The notes below the pieces were generated by a model. It saw only the letters and a list, made by a program, of their open reading frames with translations. It had not been told where the DNA came from and did no database searches. The position numbers and the translations under genes were made by a program. Shown piece after piece: positions 17,585-27,009 of a stretch of DNA of 64,000 nucleotides; within the stretch, counting starts at the first letter, position 1, and each line of letters starts with the position of its first letter. This DNA is from Lachnospiraceae bacterium UBA7093 (GTDB lineage: Bacteria > Bacillota > Clostridia > Lachnospirales > Lachnospiraceae): assembly GCA_002492465.1 (NCBI GenBank), contig DKYT01000030.1, positions 1 to 64,000 on the forward strand, given 5' to 3'.

Positions 17585-18349
17585 ATGGACGAGGCAGGAA
17601 GAAACAGACTTTGGGAAAGTTACGCAAAGACGAAATCGCTTGAAATCAGGGAAAAATTGATACTGGAATATGCCCCCCTTGTAAAGCTTGTGGCGGGGCG
17701 TCTTAGCATGTATCTGGGATATAATGTGGAATACGATGATCTGGTAAGTTATGGGATTTTTGGGTTGATCGATGCCATTGATAAATTTGACAGCATGAAA
17801 GCGGTGAAATTTGAAACATATGCAAGCCTCCGAATCCGGGGCGCTATTTTGGATCAGATCAGAAAAATGGACTGGATTCCAAGAACCATCCGGCAGAAAC
17901 AGAAAAAAATCGACGTTGCGATCAAGGAGATTGAGGCGTCCACCGGACGGGCGGCAACAGATGAGGAGATTGCGGCAAGTCTGGGAATATCGGATGACGA
18001 TTACCTGACATGGCAGTCTCAGATGAAAATTACAGGGGTTGTTTCCCTGAATGAGTTCATGGAATCCGGAAGCGAGGTGCCGGCGGAACAGTCGGAGCAG
18101 CATCGTTTTGAAAGTCCGGAGGAAGTAATTGAAAAGGAAGAACTGAAAAAGATTTTGCAGCAGGCGCTGGAGCTTTTGACAGAGAAAGAAAAGAAGGTTA
18201 TTTTATTATATTATTATGAAGATCTGACGTTGAAGGAGATCAGCAATGTTTTGGAGGTATCGGAGTCCAGAATTTCGCAGCTCCATACCAGGGCGCTTCA
18301 GAAAATGAAAGCAAAGATGGGAAACTATATGGGGATATTTTCGGGATGA
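17585..18349 (+). CDS. fliA: Flagellar/motility sigma factor (sigma-28, SigD/FliA)
   Basis: RNA polymerase sigma factor of the FliA/SigD group (254 aa). Region 2 includes YDDLVSYGIFGLIDAIDKFD and FETYASLRIRGAILDQIRKMDWIPR, region 3 RQKQKKIDVAIKEIE, and region 4 the helix-turn-helix LKEISNVLEVSESRISQLH. It should direct late flagellar and chemotaxis transcription. I prefer ATG 17585, with GGAGG at 17575-17579; GTG 17570 and ATG 17573 are also in frame. Position after cheD matches sigD in Bacillus. Confidence 0.94.
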   Translation: MDEAGRNRLWESYAKTKSLEIREKLILEYAPLVKLVAGRLSMYLGYNVEYDDLVSYGIFGLIDAIDKFDSMKAVKFETYASLRIRGAILDQIRKMDWIPRTIRQKQKKIDVAIKEIEASTGRAATDEEIAASLGISDDDYLTWQSQMKITGVVSLNEFMESGSEVPAEQSEQHRFESPEEVIEKEELKKILQQALELLTEKEKKVILLYYYEDLTLKEISNVLEVSESRISQLHTRALQKMKAKMGNYMGIFSG

Positions 18350-18379
18350 GTTGAGATACTAACACGGGGGCTCGATGGG

Positions 18380-19981
18380 ATGAGAAATGGATATTTCCAG
18401 ATCGTGTGCGGTGAGGGGGAAACATTTTTAAAGATATTTGGTCCCAGGGATGGGGGAAGACCTTTTCACGCAAAAGAAGTGATAAACTACTTAAACAGAA
18501 ACGATATCGAATATGATGTGTCCGCGTTAAGCCAGGGATTTCGGGAAGCACTTTCGTCAGGGAAAGAGGTACATCAGTTCAGACTGAACAAGATTACATC
18601 GCCTGAGGTGCGGGAGAGTTATATATTCCAGGTCAGTGAAGACGGTATGATGGCGATTGCCAGATTTTATCCGCCTTCCGGGAAAGGGGAACGGCTGTCA
18701 ACAGAAAGCTTTATCCATTTTCTGGAGGGAGAACGCATTAAATTCGGAATCCGAAAAGAGGGATTGGCACATTTCTTTTTGAAGCCGATTTATTGTACTG
18801 ATATTATTGTGGCAAAGGGACAGCCGCCCAGACATGGTGAGGATGCCAGGATTGAATATTATTTTGAAACAGATCTGCATGCAAAGCCTACACTTAAGGA
18901 AGACGGAAGCGTAGACTTTTTTCATTTAAATACCTTGAACCACTGCAAAAAAGGAGACGTTCTTGCACGCTTATTCCCGGGAGATCCGGGGGAGGCGGGA
19001 ACCAATGTTTATGGGGAGAAAATCAAGCCCAGAAACATAAAGCAGTTATCCCTTAAATATGGACGGAATATTGCTATTTCCGAAGACCGTCAGGTGCTGA
19101 CCACGGAAGTGGACGGACATGTTTCCCTGGTGGAGAATAAGGTCTTTGTATCCAATGTACTGGAAGTGGAAAATGTAGACAATGCTACGGGAAATATTGA
19201 GTATGACGGAAATGTATCGGTTAACGGAAATGTCTGCACCAATTTTTCCGTAAAGGCGAAGGGAGATATAGAAGTAAGAGGCGTTGTGGAAGGCGCTTAT
19301 CTGGAGGCGGAAGGAAACATCGTCATAACCAGGGGAATGAACGGTATGGGAAAGGGAACTTTGAAAGCCGCGGGAAATATTATCGCAAAGTTTCTGGAAA
19401 ATGCCAAGGTAAATGCAGGCGGCTATGTGTCCACAGAGTCTATTTTGCACAGCGAAGTAATCGCCGGAACGGAAATCATTGTAAGCGGGCGCAGAGGATT
19501 TATTACCGGCGGCAGGGTATGCGCCGCAAGCCTGATTCAGGTTAAGACGCTGGGTTCCTATATGGGAGCCGATACCCTTGTGGAGGTGGGCGTGGATCCC
19601 AATGCAAGATTACGGATACAGGAGCTGCAAAAGGCAGTCGTTGAGATCCGGAAGGAGATTGATGGGATACATCCGGTTTTGCTTACCATGGCACAGAGGA
19701 TGAGCCAGGGGGCGAACCTGAAGCCGGAGCAGCTGCGGACGGCGCAGGAAATGATGCAGAGAGAGAAACAGCTGAAGCAGGAAGAAAAGGACAGTATAGC
19801 GGAAATTGATTTCCTGCAGCAGTCTTTGGCGGAAAGCAGTCAGGCGCGGGTGGAAGTGATTGGAGAAGTGTTCAGCGGAACCAGAATCTGTATTTCCGAT
19901 GTTTCCATGATCGTAAAAAGCACTCTTTCCCATTGCCGGTTTGTTAAGACAAAGGGCGAGGTGGAGATGGGGGCTTTATAA
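18380..19981 (+). CDS. DUF342 / FapA family polymer-forming protein
   Basis: FapA-type protein (533 aa). The N-terminal half carries the conserved FFHLNTLNHCKKGDVLARLFPG-like segment and GTNVYGEKIKPR; the middle (~250-400) consists of beta-helix-like repeats (YDGNVSVNGNV, KAKGDIEVRGVVEGA, EAEGNIVITRGM, KAAGNIIAKFLENAK) and the C-terminus has a coiled coil (~405-480). The family is described as polymer-forming, sometimes in cell-envelope or polarity contexts; its role here is unknown. The 30-bp gap from sigD suggests co-transcription. Confidence 0.85.
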   Translation: MRNGYFQIVCGEGETFLKIFGPRDGGRPFHAKEVINYLNRNDIEYDVSALSQGFREALSSGKEVHQFRLNKITSPEVRESYIFQVSEDGMMAIARFYPPSGKGERLSTESFIHFLEGERIKFGIRKEGLAHFFLKPIYCTDIIVAKGQPPRHGEDARIEYYFETDLHAKPTLKEDGSVDFFHLNTLNHCKKGDVLARLFPGDPGEAGTNVYGEKIKPRNIKQLSLKYGRNIAISEDRQVLTTEVDGHVSLVENKVFVSNVLEVENVDNATGNIEYDGNVSVNGNVCTNFSVKAKGDIEVRGVVEGAYLEAEGNIVITRGMNGMGKGTLKAAGNIIAKFLENAKVNAGGYVSTESILHSEVIAGTEIIVSGRRGFITGGRVCAASLIQVKTLGSYMGADTLVEVGVDPNARLRIQELQKAVVEIRKEIDGIHPVLLTMAQRMSQGANLKPEQLRTAQEMMQREKQLKQEEKDSIAEIDFLQQSLAESSQARVEVIGEVFSGTRICISDVSMIVKSTLSHCRFVKTKGEVEMGAL

Positions 19982-20012
19982 TAAGTAATAGAATTGGAAA
20001 GGATGGGATTAT

Positions 20013-20324
20013 ATGACCATTAGTCGTGTAGAGCTTCAGGGACAAGTGACAAGAGCACAGGATTTTACTACCATCAAGCATAATGAAGATACCAAGGTAA
20101 ATGTGGATCAGTCGAATTTTCAGAATCAGTTCGAGCAGAAGGTAGAGGCTAAGATCCGCCAGGTTCATCAAGGGGATCAGGCGGAAAACAGAGGAAAGAA
20201 ATTTGACGCCAAGGACAAGGGAAACGGGCATTATGCCGGAGACGGCGGCCGAAAAAGAAAAAAAGAAGAATCGGACGGGAAGGTCCTTTTAAAAGGGCGG
20301 AGCGGTTTCGATATGAAAATTTGA
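20013..20324 (+). CDS. Small hydrophilic protein of the flagellar locus
   Basis: Unrecognised 103-aa protein, highly charged, with no membrane segment. The first ~55 residues (SRVELQGQVTRAQDFTTIKHNE, then a QNQFEQKVEAKIRQV helix) look folded; the rest is Lys/Gly/Asp-rich and probably disordered. It lies between the DUF342 gene and a SwrB-like gene and has a fair ribosome-binding site (GGAAAGGATGGGA). No function assigned. Confidence 0.65.
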   Translation: MTISRVELQGQVTRAQDFTTIKHNEDTKVNVDQSNFQNQFEQKVEAKIRQVHQGDQAENRGKKFDAKDKGNGHYAGDGGRKRKKEESDGKVLLKGRSGFDMKI

Positions 20325-20342
20325 CAGAATACGGGTGAAGAT

Positions 20343-21218
20343 ATGGGAATAATGGAAATTATTTTATTGGTGCTTGGAGCGGCTGTGTTCATAGTGAGCT
20401 TTTTACTGCCGGCAGGCAGAAAAGAAGAGAACCAGAAAGTGCCTCAGATAGATCAGGAGGCGATCCGGGAAGCGGTTGAAAAGGAAGTTGGCGAGGCAAA
20501 AACAAAAATCACCGATGTGGTGGAGGAAACAGTTACCTATTCCATGGAAAAGGCGGAACGGTCTATGGAACGGCTGACCAATGAAAAAATTCTTGCAGTC
20601 AACGAATATTCAGATACCGTGCTTGCCGAGATCAATAAAAATCATAAAGAAGTGGTTTTTCTGTACGATATGATGAACGATAAGCAGGAGAGCCTTAAAA
20701 CCGTTGTCGGCGAGGCAGCAAAAACGGTAAGCGAGGTAAAACAGACCTTAAAGGACGCAGAGGTAACGGCGCAGGAAATAGAGACAAAAACCAAAGAAGT
20801 GAAGCAGACCATCGACGATCTTGCAAAAAATGCAGCAAAGGCGGAAGAAATGGAGGATGTGCCTGTTCAGCTTCCGGAGGCGGAAGAATTTAAGCCTATG
20901 GAGGTAAAGGCAATCGAGGCTGTAGAAATTCCCGGTCAAAGCGGGTCTAAAACCCCAAAGCCTAGAAATGCCGGTAAAACCCCAAGGAAACCGAGAACGC
21001 CTAAAGCAGCCGGTAAAACCCCAAAAGGGAAGGATATGGATTCGGCACCAGAGGTGGCGGTGACCCTAAATGAAGAGGGAGAAGCTGGAAGCAGAAACAA
21101 CAACGAGCGGATTCTGGAGCTTCATAAGGCGGGAAAATCAAACATGGCAATTGCCAGAGAGTTGGGACTGGGAATCGGAGAGGTTAAGCTGGTTATTGAT
21201 CTGTTTGAAGGAATGTAG
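20343..21218 (+). CDS. SwrB-like membrane-anchored coiled-coil protein (DUF6115-like)
   Basis: 291-aa protein with one N-terminal transmembrane helix (IMEIILLVLGAAVFIVSFLL), a long coiled coil (~30-180), a Lys/Pro/Thr-rich linker containing near-repeats of AGKTPRKPRTPKAAGKTPK, and a C-terminal helix-turn-helix-like module (NERILELHKAGKSNMAIAREL). In B. subtilis the gene in this position, between sigD and rpsB, is swrB (ylxL), which has the same architecture and activates the flagellar export gate. Architecture and synteny support the call; sequence identity cannot be measured here. Confidence 0.7.
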   Translation: MGIMEIILLVLGAAVFIVSFLLPAGRKEENQKVPQIDQEAIREAVEKEVGEAKTKITDVVEETVTYSMEKAERSMERLTNEKILAVNEYSDTVLAEINKNHKEVVFLYDMMNDKQESLKTVVGEAAKTVSEVKQTLKDAEVTAQEIETKTKEVKQTIDDLAKNAAKAEEMEDVPVQLPEAEEFKPMEVKAIEAVEIPGQSGSKTPKPRNAGKTPRKPRTPKAAGKTPKGKDMDSAPEVAVTLNEEGEAGSRNNNERILELHKAGKSNMAIARELGLGIGEVKLVIDLFEGM

Positions 21219-21228
21219 GTAAAAGAGG

Positions 21229-21837
21229 ATGAACTTAAAATATTATTTGAGAGGTCTTGGAATCGGGATTGTGATAACGGCGCTGATTATGGGAATTGCG
21301 TCGGGAGGAAAGAAAGAGACCCTTAGTAACGAAGAAATTAAAGAACGCGCCAGGGCGCTTGGCATGGTGGAGGAGAGCACGATACTTGCCGATGTGGAAA
21401 AAATAACGCCTTCTACGGCTCCCTTGCCCAGCGCCATAAAGGAACCGGAAGGGACGCCCACCCCTACAAAGGAACCGGTACCCGGCGCTACCGAGAAACC
21501 GGTTCCTGCGCCAACAAAAGAGCCGGTTTCTACCGCTGCACCAACATCTGTTCCTACGGCAACGCCCACACCTGTCCAGACGCCGGAACCATCGCCCCAA
21601 ATGGAGCAGGGGGAGACAGATTTGACGGCTTCTACGGTTACCGTCCAGATCAATAGAGGAGACGGCTCTCTAACAGTCAGCAGAAAGCTGGAGGAGGCAG
21701 GGCTGGTGTCCTCAGCGGCGGAATTTGATTTGTATCTGTGCCAAAATGGATATGACAAACGGCTGAATGTGGGTACCTTTGAGATACCGGCAGGAGCAGA
21801 TGAAGAACAGATTGCAAAAATCCTGGGAGGACGGTAA
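21229..21837 (+). CDS. MltG/YceG N-terminal-domain-like exported protein
   Basis: 202-aa membrane-anchored protein: N-terminal helix (LGIGIVITALIMGIASGG), a short helical part, a long extracytoplasmic Pro/Thr linker (~60-130) built from PTKEPVP-like units, and a small C-terminal domain (INRGDGSLTVSRKLEEAGLV, then LNVGTFEIPAGADEEQIAKIL) that resembles the LysM-like domain found at the start of MltG endolytic transglycosylases. The catalytic MltG domain is absent, so it more likely binds peptidoglycan than cuts it. Confidence 0.65.
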   Translation: MNLKYYLRGLGIGIVITALIMGIASGGKKETLSNEEIKERARALGMVEESTILADVEKITPSTAPLPSAIKEPEGTPTPTKEPVPGATEKPVPAPTKEPVSTAAPTSVPTATPTPVQTPEPSPQMEQGETDLTASTVTVQINRGDGSLTVSRKLEEAGLVSSAAEFDLYLCQNGYDKRLNVGTFEIPAGADEEQIAKILGGR

Positions 21838-21845
21838 TAAATTTC

Positions 21846-21874
21846 TTGCACAGAGAAATTCTTTATGCTATAAT
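21846..21874 (+). promoter_or_regulatory. Sigma-A-type promoter of rpsB-tsf
   Basis: TTGCAC (21846-21851) and TATAAT (21869-21874) separated by exactly 17 bp, with a TG one base before the -10. Transcription would start near 21881, leaving a leader of about 115 nt before rpsB. The leader contains no obvious strong hairpin that I can call as an S2-binding autoregulatory site. Confidence 0.85.
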
Positions 21875-21997
21875 TTTTCGTTGTGACTATAAAACACGCA
21901 TATGGATCAACTGTCGGTGCTTTTCGGGCAAAGAGTCTTGAAGGGTTTGCAGGAGAGAGGACGATATGCGGAAGCAAAACCAAATGGAGGTAGAAAC

Positions 21998-22768
21998 ATG
22001 AGCGTTATTTCAATGAAACAGTTATTAGAAGCAGGTGTTCATTTCGGACACCAGACCAGAAGATGGAACCCCAAGATGGCTCCCTATATCTTTACAGAGA
22101 GAAACGGTATCCATATCATCGATCTGCAGAAGTCCGTAGGCAAAGTAGACGAAGCCTACAGAGCAGTATTCGAGATCGCTTCTCAGGGAGGAACCATTCT
22201 TTTTGTAGGAACCAAAAAGCAGGCGCAGGATGCAGTTAAGACAGAGGCTGAGCGCTGCGGCATGTATTATGTAAATGAGAGATGGCTGGGCGGTATGCTC
22301 ACAAACTTTAAGACCATCCAGAGCAGAATTGAGAGATTAAAAGCAATCGAAGTGATGGCTGAGGACGGAACCTTTGATGTTCTTCCCAAGAAAGAAGTAA
22401 TCGCTATCAGGAAAGAATGGGAAAAGCTGGAGAAGAACCTTGGCGGAATCAAGAGCATGTCAAGAATTCCCGATGCCATTTTCGTAGTGGATCCCAAGAA
22501 AGAAAGAATCTGTGTGCAGGAGGCACATGCCCTGGGAATTACCCTGATCGGTATCGGCGATACAAACTGCGACCCTGAGGAATTGGATTTCATCATTCCC
22601 GGCAACGACGATGCTATCAGAGCAGTCAAGCTGATTGTTTCCAAAATGGCGGACGCTGTGATCGAGGCAAATCAGGGCGAAGAGATGGTGACTGCAGAGA
22701 TGGAAGAAGCGGCAGAGAATGCGCCGGCTGAGGACATTGAAGAAGTTGCGGCGGCAGAAGCTGAATAA
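21998..22768 (+). CDS. rpsB: 30S ribosomal protein S2
   Basis: Small-subunit protein S2 (256 aa). The N-terminus [21 protein letters not shown] and [21 protein letters not shown] are diagnostic; later [18 protein letters not shown] and [20 protein letters not shown] are also conserved. The C-terminal ~25 residues are an acidic Ala/Glu tail. ATG 21998 is preceded by GGAGGT; an upstream in-frame ATG at 21902 lies in the leader and is rejected. Forms a unit with tsf. Confidence 0.97.
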   Translation: MSVISMKQLLEAGVHFGHQTRRWNPKMAPYIFTERNGIHIIDLQKSVGKVDEAYRAVFEIASQGGTILFVGTKKQAQDAVKTEAERCGMYYVNERWLGGMLTNFKTIQSRIERLKAIEVMAEDGTFDVLPKKEVIAIRKEWEKLEKNLGGIKSMSRIPDAIFVVDPKKERICVQEAHALGITLIGIGDTNCDPEELDFIIPGNDDAIRAVKLIVSKMADAVIEANQGEEMVTAEMEEAAENAPAEDIEEVAAAEAE

Positions 22769-22802
22769 TCGATACGTGTGTAGATAGATGGAGGAGTAAA
22801 AA

Positions 22803-23741
22803 ATGGCTAATATTACAGCAGCTATGGTAAAAGAATTAAGAGAAATGACCGGTGCAGGCATGATGGATTGTAAAAAAGCGCTTGCCGAAACCGATGGAGA
22901 TATGGATGCAGCCGTTGAGTTCCTGAGAAAGAACGGACAGGCAAAGGCAGAAAAGAAAGCCGGCAGAATTGCAGCCGAGGGACTTTGTAATGTACTGGTA
23001 AAGGACGATAAGGTAGCGGCGGTTGTAGAAGTAAATTCCGAGACAGATTTTGTGGCTAAAAATGAAGAATTCCAGAACTTTGTGGCAGCAGTTGCAAAGC
23101 AGGCTGTGGAATCTGACGCAGCAGATATGGACGCTTTTTTTGCTGAAACCTGGAATGCAGATTCTTCTATGACCGTGAAAGACGCCCTGGTAGCAAAAGT
23201 GGCTAAGATCGGGGAAAATTTAAATATCAGAAGATTTGAAAAGGTTACGGCAGAAGAGGGATGCGTAGTATCCTATGTGCATGGCGGCGGAAGAATCGGC
23301 GTTATTGTAGAGGCAAAGACGGATGTAGTGAACGATGCAATTAAGGAGGCAATGACAAATATTGCAATGCAGGTTGCCGCTCTCTCTCCTAAATATGTTT
23401 CTACGGCAGATGTTTCCGAGGAATATAAAGCACATGAAAAGGAAATTTTGATGGCACAGATCGCCAATGATCCCAAGATGGCCGGAAAGCCTGAAAAGGT
23501 GATTGAGGGCGCGGTGGCAGGTCGTCTCAACAAGGAACTGAAGGAAGTATGTCTCTTAGAGCAGGTTTATGTGAAAGCAGAAGACGGCAAGCAGACGGTT
23601 GCCAAATATATAGAGCAGGTTGCCAAGGAAAACGGCGCGCAGCTGTCCGTTAAGAAATTTGTCCGCTATGAAACAGGGGAAGGACTGGAAAAGAAAGTGG
23701 ACGATTTCGCAGCAGAGGTTGCAGCGCAGGCTGGTATGTAA
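22803..23741 (+). CDS. tsf: Translation elongation factor Ts
   Basis: Guanine-nucleotide exchange factor for EF-Tu (312 aa). The UBA-like N-terminus (VKELREMTGAGMMDCKKAL) and the core segment VEVNSETDFVAKNEEFQ are characteristic, followed by the dimerisation/core subdomains. 34 bp after rpsB with GGAGGAG as ribosome-binding site; a strong terminator follows 32 bp after the stop. Confidence 0.97.
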   Translation: MANITAAMVKELREMTGAGMMDCKKALAETDGDMDAAVEFLRKNGQAKAEKKAGRIAAEGLCNVLVKDDKVAAVVEVNSETDFVAKNEEFQNFVAAVAKQAVESDAADMDAFFAETWNADSSMTVKDALVAKVAKIGENLNIRRFEKVTAEEGCVVSYVHGGGRIGVIVEAKTDVVNDAIKEAMTNIAMQVAALSPKYVSTADVSEEYKAHEKEILMAQIANDPKMAGKPEKVIEGAVAGRLNKELKEVCLLEQVYVKAEDGKQTVAKYIEQVAKENGAQLSVKKFVRYETGEGLEKKVDDFAAEVAAQAGM

Positions 23742-23773
23742 TCGGACTGCCAGAGGCATATTATAATGCAGAC

Positions 23774-23826
23774 AAAAAAAGCAGTGAACTTGTTTTTGTA
23801 CGAAAAAATGGTTCACTGCTTTTTTA
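23774..23826 (+). terminator. Rho-independent terminator after tsf
   Basis: Perfect stem AAAAAAGCAGTGAAC / GTTCACTGCTTTTTT with a 21-base loop. The right arm ends in a T run, closing the rpsB-tsf transcript. The A-run on the left could make it work in the other direction too. Confidence 0.9.
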
Positions 23827-23879
23827 AAATAAGAAATAAGAATCTGTATAATTTGGCTCTTTCCCACAAAAGCATATTG

Positions 23880-23888
23880 TGATACAAT
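23880..23888 (+). promoter_or_regulatory. Possible extended -10 promoter for the deacetylase gene
   Basis: TGATACAAT: TACAAT at 23883-23888 preceded by TG one base upstream. No convincing -35 at the right distance. It lies between the tsf terminator and the next gene, where a new promoter is needed. Confidence 0.45.
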
Positions 23889-23921
23889 ATAGGCAAATCA
23901 TGTTTAAGGAGTTCAAAATTC

Positions 23922-24842
23922 ATGGAGGAGAGGAGTTATGACCGGCGCAGGCGAATTCGGCTGCTTAAGCGAATCATATTGGGAACCATTGCAGCTGCCA
24001 TCATAATTCCCACCGGAGTCAGCATATTATTGGGCATTCGCGTTATTTCCCTGCAAAATAAAATAACCAGGCTGGAGGAAGCACTGGCAGATTATGAGAA
24101 CCCGCCGGAGAATGTAACGGGTGTGTACACCACCGCCAGTATTGAAGAATCCCCCAGAGATACCGTTCAGGCGGGAGAGGTAGCGCAGGAGAAGCATCGG
24201 GAGCAGGAGCAGACGAAAAAGCAGATTTATCTGACATTTGATGACGGACCAAGCCAGAATACGGATGAGATTTTGGACATTCTGAAAGAATATAACGTGA
24301 AAGCAACTTTTTTTGTAGTAGGTAAAATGGATGAACAGTCCGTAAAAGCTTACCAGAGGATTGTTGCGGAGGGGCACACCCTTGCCATGCATTCTTACAG
24401 CCACAAATACGATGAAATATATGCCTCAAAGGAGAGTTTTATAGAGGATTTGTCCATGCTTCAGGAATACCTCTATCAGGTTACGGGCATATGGTCCAGA
24501 TTCTATCGATTTCCAGGGGGAAGTTCCAATACGGTGAGTAAGGTGGATATGCAAGAATTGACCGCTTACCTGGAGGAAAGCGGGATCACCTATTTTGACT
24601 GGAATATTGCCTGCGGCGATGCGGTGAGCGGACAGGTCAGCGTGGAGGAATTGGTGGAAAATACAGTGGGCAATCTGGACAATATCAACAGAGGCTTTGT
24701 CTTGATGCATGACGCAGTAGAAAAGAAGACAACGGTGGAAGCACTTCCTGAAATCATTGAGAAGATTCAGGAGAGAGGGGATGCCGTGTTTTTGCCTGTC
24801 ACGGATGAAACCGTACCGGTTCAGCACATGACGGCAAAGTAA
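23922..24842 (+). CDS. Membrane-anchored polysaccharide deacetylase (NodB domain)
   Basis: 306-aa exported carbohydrate esterase family 4 enzyme. After a basic N-terminus and one membrane helix (~20-42) there is a short coiled coil, then a NodB domain from ~105: motif 1 TFDDGPSQNTDE (catalytic/metal D-D), motif 2 HSYSHKYDEI (metal H-H), motif 3 YRFPGGSSN, motif 4 DWNIACGDA and motif 5 FVLMHDA. It probably deacetylates peptidoglycan or another surface glycan outside the membrane. Confidence 0.9.
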   Translation: MEERSYDRRRRIRLLKRIILGTIAAAIIIPTGVSILLGIRVISLQNKITRLEEALADYENPPENVTGVYTTASIEESPRDTVQAGEVAQEKHREQEQTKKQIYLTFDDGPSQNTDEILDILKEYNVKATFFVVGKMDEQSVKAYQRIVAEGHTLAMHSYSHKYDEIYASKESFIEDLSMLQEYLYQVTGIWSRFYRFPGGSSNTVSKVDMQELTAYLEESGITYFDWNIACGDAVSGQVSVEELVENTVGNLDNINRGFVLMHDAVEKKTTVEALPEIIEKIQERGDAVFLPVTDETVPVQHMTAK

Positions 24843-24882
24843 TAAAGGAAGTATAATCAAGATACGATTGGAGGATTTTAGG

Positions 24883-25680
24883 ATGGGTTTTTTTTCAGAT
24901 TTAAAGGATGATTTGTCACAGGCAGTCAACGAGTTGATGCCGGAAGAGGGAACCGGTGAGGCAGTTCAGAACGGAGGCGGAAAAGCGTCTTCTTTGGAGG
25001 GTGCAGATATGGCAAAGCCGGAGCTGGAATTGTCAGAGGTATCTGATATGACGGTAGGCGAGGTATCTGACATTTCCGCAGGAGAACTGGATGTGGATCT
25101 GGACAAGCTGTTGGATCAGGTTGGGGATACTTCTTTCCAGGCGGAGGAATCGGAACAGGCAGAGTCCCCCGTTGAAAAGAAAAGCGGAGATACCACTCCC
25201 GCATACGGAAAGCGTATAAGCGATGAAGTGTCTGTGCTGACAAAATCCATGATCATTAACGGTAATATTGCAACAGAGGGCGGTCTCGATGTGAGAGGCT
25301 GCATTGTGGGCAACGTAGAGGCACTTGGAAAGCTGAATATTACCGGTGAGATTCAGGGAAATTCACAGGGCGCTGAGATTTATGCAGAAGGCGCAAGGAT
25401 TACCGGTGAGCTTAGAAGCCAGGGAAGTATCAAGGTGGGGCAAAATGCGGTTATCCTCGGTAATATTTTTGCAAACAGCGCGGTGATTGCAGGGGCGGTA
25501 AGAGGCGACCTGGATATTAAAGGACCTGTCATTTTGGATTCTTCGGCAATCGTAATGGGAGACATCAAGTCCAAATCCGTCCAGATTAACAACGGCGCGG
25601 TTGTGGAAGGTATGTGTTCGCAGTGCTATGCAGAGGTGAACCCTACATCCTTCTTTGAAGAACTGAAAAAGATGAAATAA
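24883..25680 (+). CDS. Bactofilin-like cytoskeletal protein
   Basis: 265-aa protein with an acidic, low-complexity N-terminal ~110 residues and a bactofilin-type beta-helix from about residue 125: MIINGNIATEGGLDVRGCIV, VEALGKLNITGEIQG, RITGELRSQGSIKVG, IKGPVILDSSAIVMGDI. Bactofilins polymerise without nucleotide and often work with cell-wall enzymes; the preceding deacetylase makes a wall-related role plausible. ATG 24883 is chosen because GGAGG lies 8 bases upstream; TTG 24868 overlaps that site. Confidence 0.8.
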   Translation: MGFFSDLKDDLSQAVNELMPEEGTGEAVQNGGGKASSLEGADMAKPELELSEVSDMTVGEVSDISAGELDVDLDKLLDQVGDTSFQAEESEQAESPVEKKSGDTTPAYGKRISDEVSVLTKSMIINGNIATEGGLDVRGCIVGNVEALGKLNITGEIQGNSQGAEIYAEGARITGELRSQGSIKVGQNAVILGNIFANSAVIAGAVRGDLDIKGPVILDSSAIVMGDIKSKSVQINNGAVVEGMCSQCYAEVNPTSFFEELKKMK

Positions 25681-25694
25681 GACGAGGCGCAGAT

Positions 25695-26390
25695 ATGCAG
25701 AGAATTTTATTGAAGTTAAGCGGGGAAGCTCTTGCAGGGGAGAAGAAAACCGGCTTTGACGAGAATACGGTGAGGGCGGTAGCGCTGCAGGTGAAAGAAT
25801 TGGTGGAGGAAGGCGTTCAGGTAGGAATTGTCACCGGAGGCGGCAATTTCTGGCGGGGCAGAACCAGCGAAAATATCGACAGAACCAAAGCGGATCAGAT
25901 CGGTATGCTGGCAACGGTGATGAACTGCATTTACGTATCTGAAATTTTTCGCAGCGCAGGCATGAAGACAGCGATTCTTACCCCCTTTGCGTGCGGCTCT
26001 TTTACAAAGCTGTTTTCCAAGGACAGGGCGAATAAGTACTTTGAAAAGGGGATGGTAGTCTTCTTTGCAGGGGGAACCGGTCATCCATATTTTTCAACGG
26101 ATACAGGTGTGGTGCTTCGCGCTGTGGAGGTAGAGGCGGACGTAATTCTTCTTGCAAAATCCATTGACGGCGTTTATGACAGCGATCCCAAGTTAAATCC
26201 ATCGGCAAAAAAATACGATGAGATCTCCATTGATGAAGTGATTGCCAACAACCTTCAGGTGGTGGATATGACGGCATCCATACTTGCAAGGGAGAATAAA
26301 ATGCCCATGTGGGTGTTCGAATTAAATGAGAAGGACAGTATTGTAAATACGGTAAAGGGGAACTTCACCGGAACGAAGGTAACGGTATAA
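25695..26390 (+). CDS. pyrH: UMP kinase
   Basis: Amino-acid-kinase-fold UMP kinase (231 aa) converting UMP to UDP. Recognisable segments are ILLKLSGEALAG at the N-terminus, VTGGGNFWRGR, the nucleotide-binding FFAGGTGHPYFSTDTGVVLRA and KSIDGVYDSDPK. Normal length. It precedes frr with 17 bp between, as in most Firmicutes. Confidence 0.97.
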   Translation: MQRILLKLSGEALAGEKKTGFDENTVRAVALQVKELVEEGVQVGIVTGGGNFWRGRTSENIDRTKADQIGMLATVMNCIYVSEIFRSAGMKTAILTPFACGSFTKLFSKDRANKYFEKGMVVFFAGGTGHPYFSTDTGVVLRAVEVEADVILLAKSIDGVYDSDPKLNPSAKKYDEISIDEVIANNLQVVDMTASILARENKMPMWVFELNEKDSIVNTVKGNFTGTKVTV

Positions 26391-26407
26391 GGGAAAGGGA
26401 TAAGAGG

Positions 26408-26959
26408 ATGGATGAGAGATTAAAGGTTTATGACGATAAGATGAAAAAAACATTTGAGCATTTGGAAGGAGATTATCTGGGAATCCGCGCAGGACGCGCC
26501 AACCCGCATGTGCTGGATAAGCTTCGGGTAGATTATTACGGAACTCCCACTCCTATTCAGCAGGTAGGCAACATTACCATTCCGGAAGCGAGGATGATTC
26601 AGATCGCACCATGGGAAAAGTCTTTGATCAAGGATATTGAAAGAGCGATCCTTGCCTCAGATATTGGAATTACCCCTTCCAATGACGGCGCAGTGATCAG
26701 ACTTGTATTTCCTGAACTGACAGAGGAGCGCAGAAAGGATCTGGTTAAGGACGTTAAGAAAAAGGCTGAGGAGAGTAAGGTGGCTGTCCGGAATATCAGA
26801 AGAGACGGCAACGACGCTTTCAAGAAGCTTGCCAAGGCGGAGGTTTCGGAGGATGAGATCAAGGAACTGACGGAAGAACTTCAAAAAATGACGGATAAAT
26901 ATAGTAAGGATATCGATAAATTGATGGAGGAAAAATCCAAGGAAATTCTTACTGTGTAA
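26408..26959 (+). CDS. frr: Ribosome recycling factor
   Basis: Splits post-termination ribosomes with EF-G (183 aa). The sequence has the typical LGIRAGRANPHVLDKL and YYGTPTPIQQVGNITIPEAR segments and the helical C-terminus ending in YSKDIDKLMEEKSKEILTV. Conserved pyrH-frr-uppS order. Confidence 0.97.
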   Translation: MDERLKVYDDKMKKTFEHLEGDYLGIRAGRANPHVLDKLRVDYYGTPTPIQQVGNITIPEARMIQIAPWEKSLIKDIERAILASDIGITPSNDGAVIRLVFPELTEERRKDLVKDVKKKAEESKVAVRNIRRDGNDAFKKLAKAEVSEDEIKELTEELQKMTDKYSKDIDKLMEEKSKEILTV

Positions 26960-27009
26960 TCACATGCAGAGCATGACGCAACTGAATCAAATAGAGGGGC
27001 AGGCGATTA

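Noticed and set aside
21881..21997. S2-binding autoregulatory leader in front of rpsB
   Set aside because: Leader length would allow it, but I could not find a convincing conserved fold.
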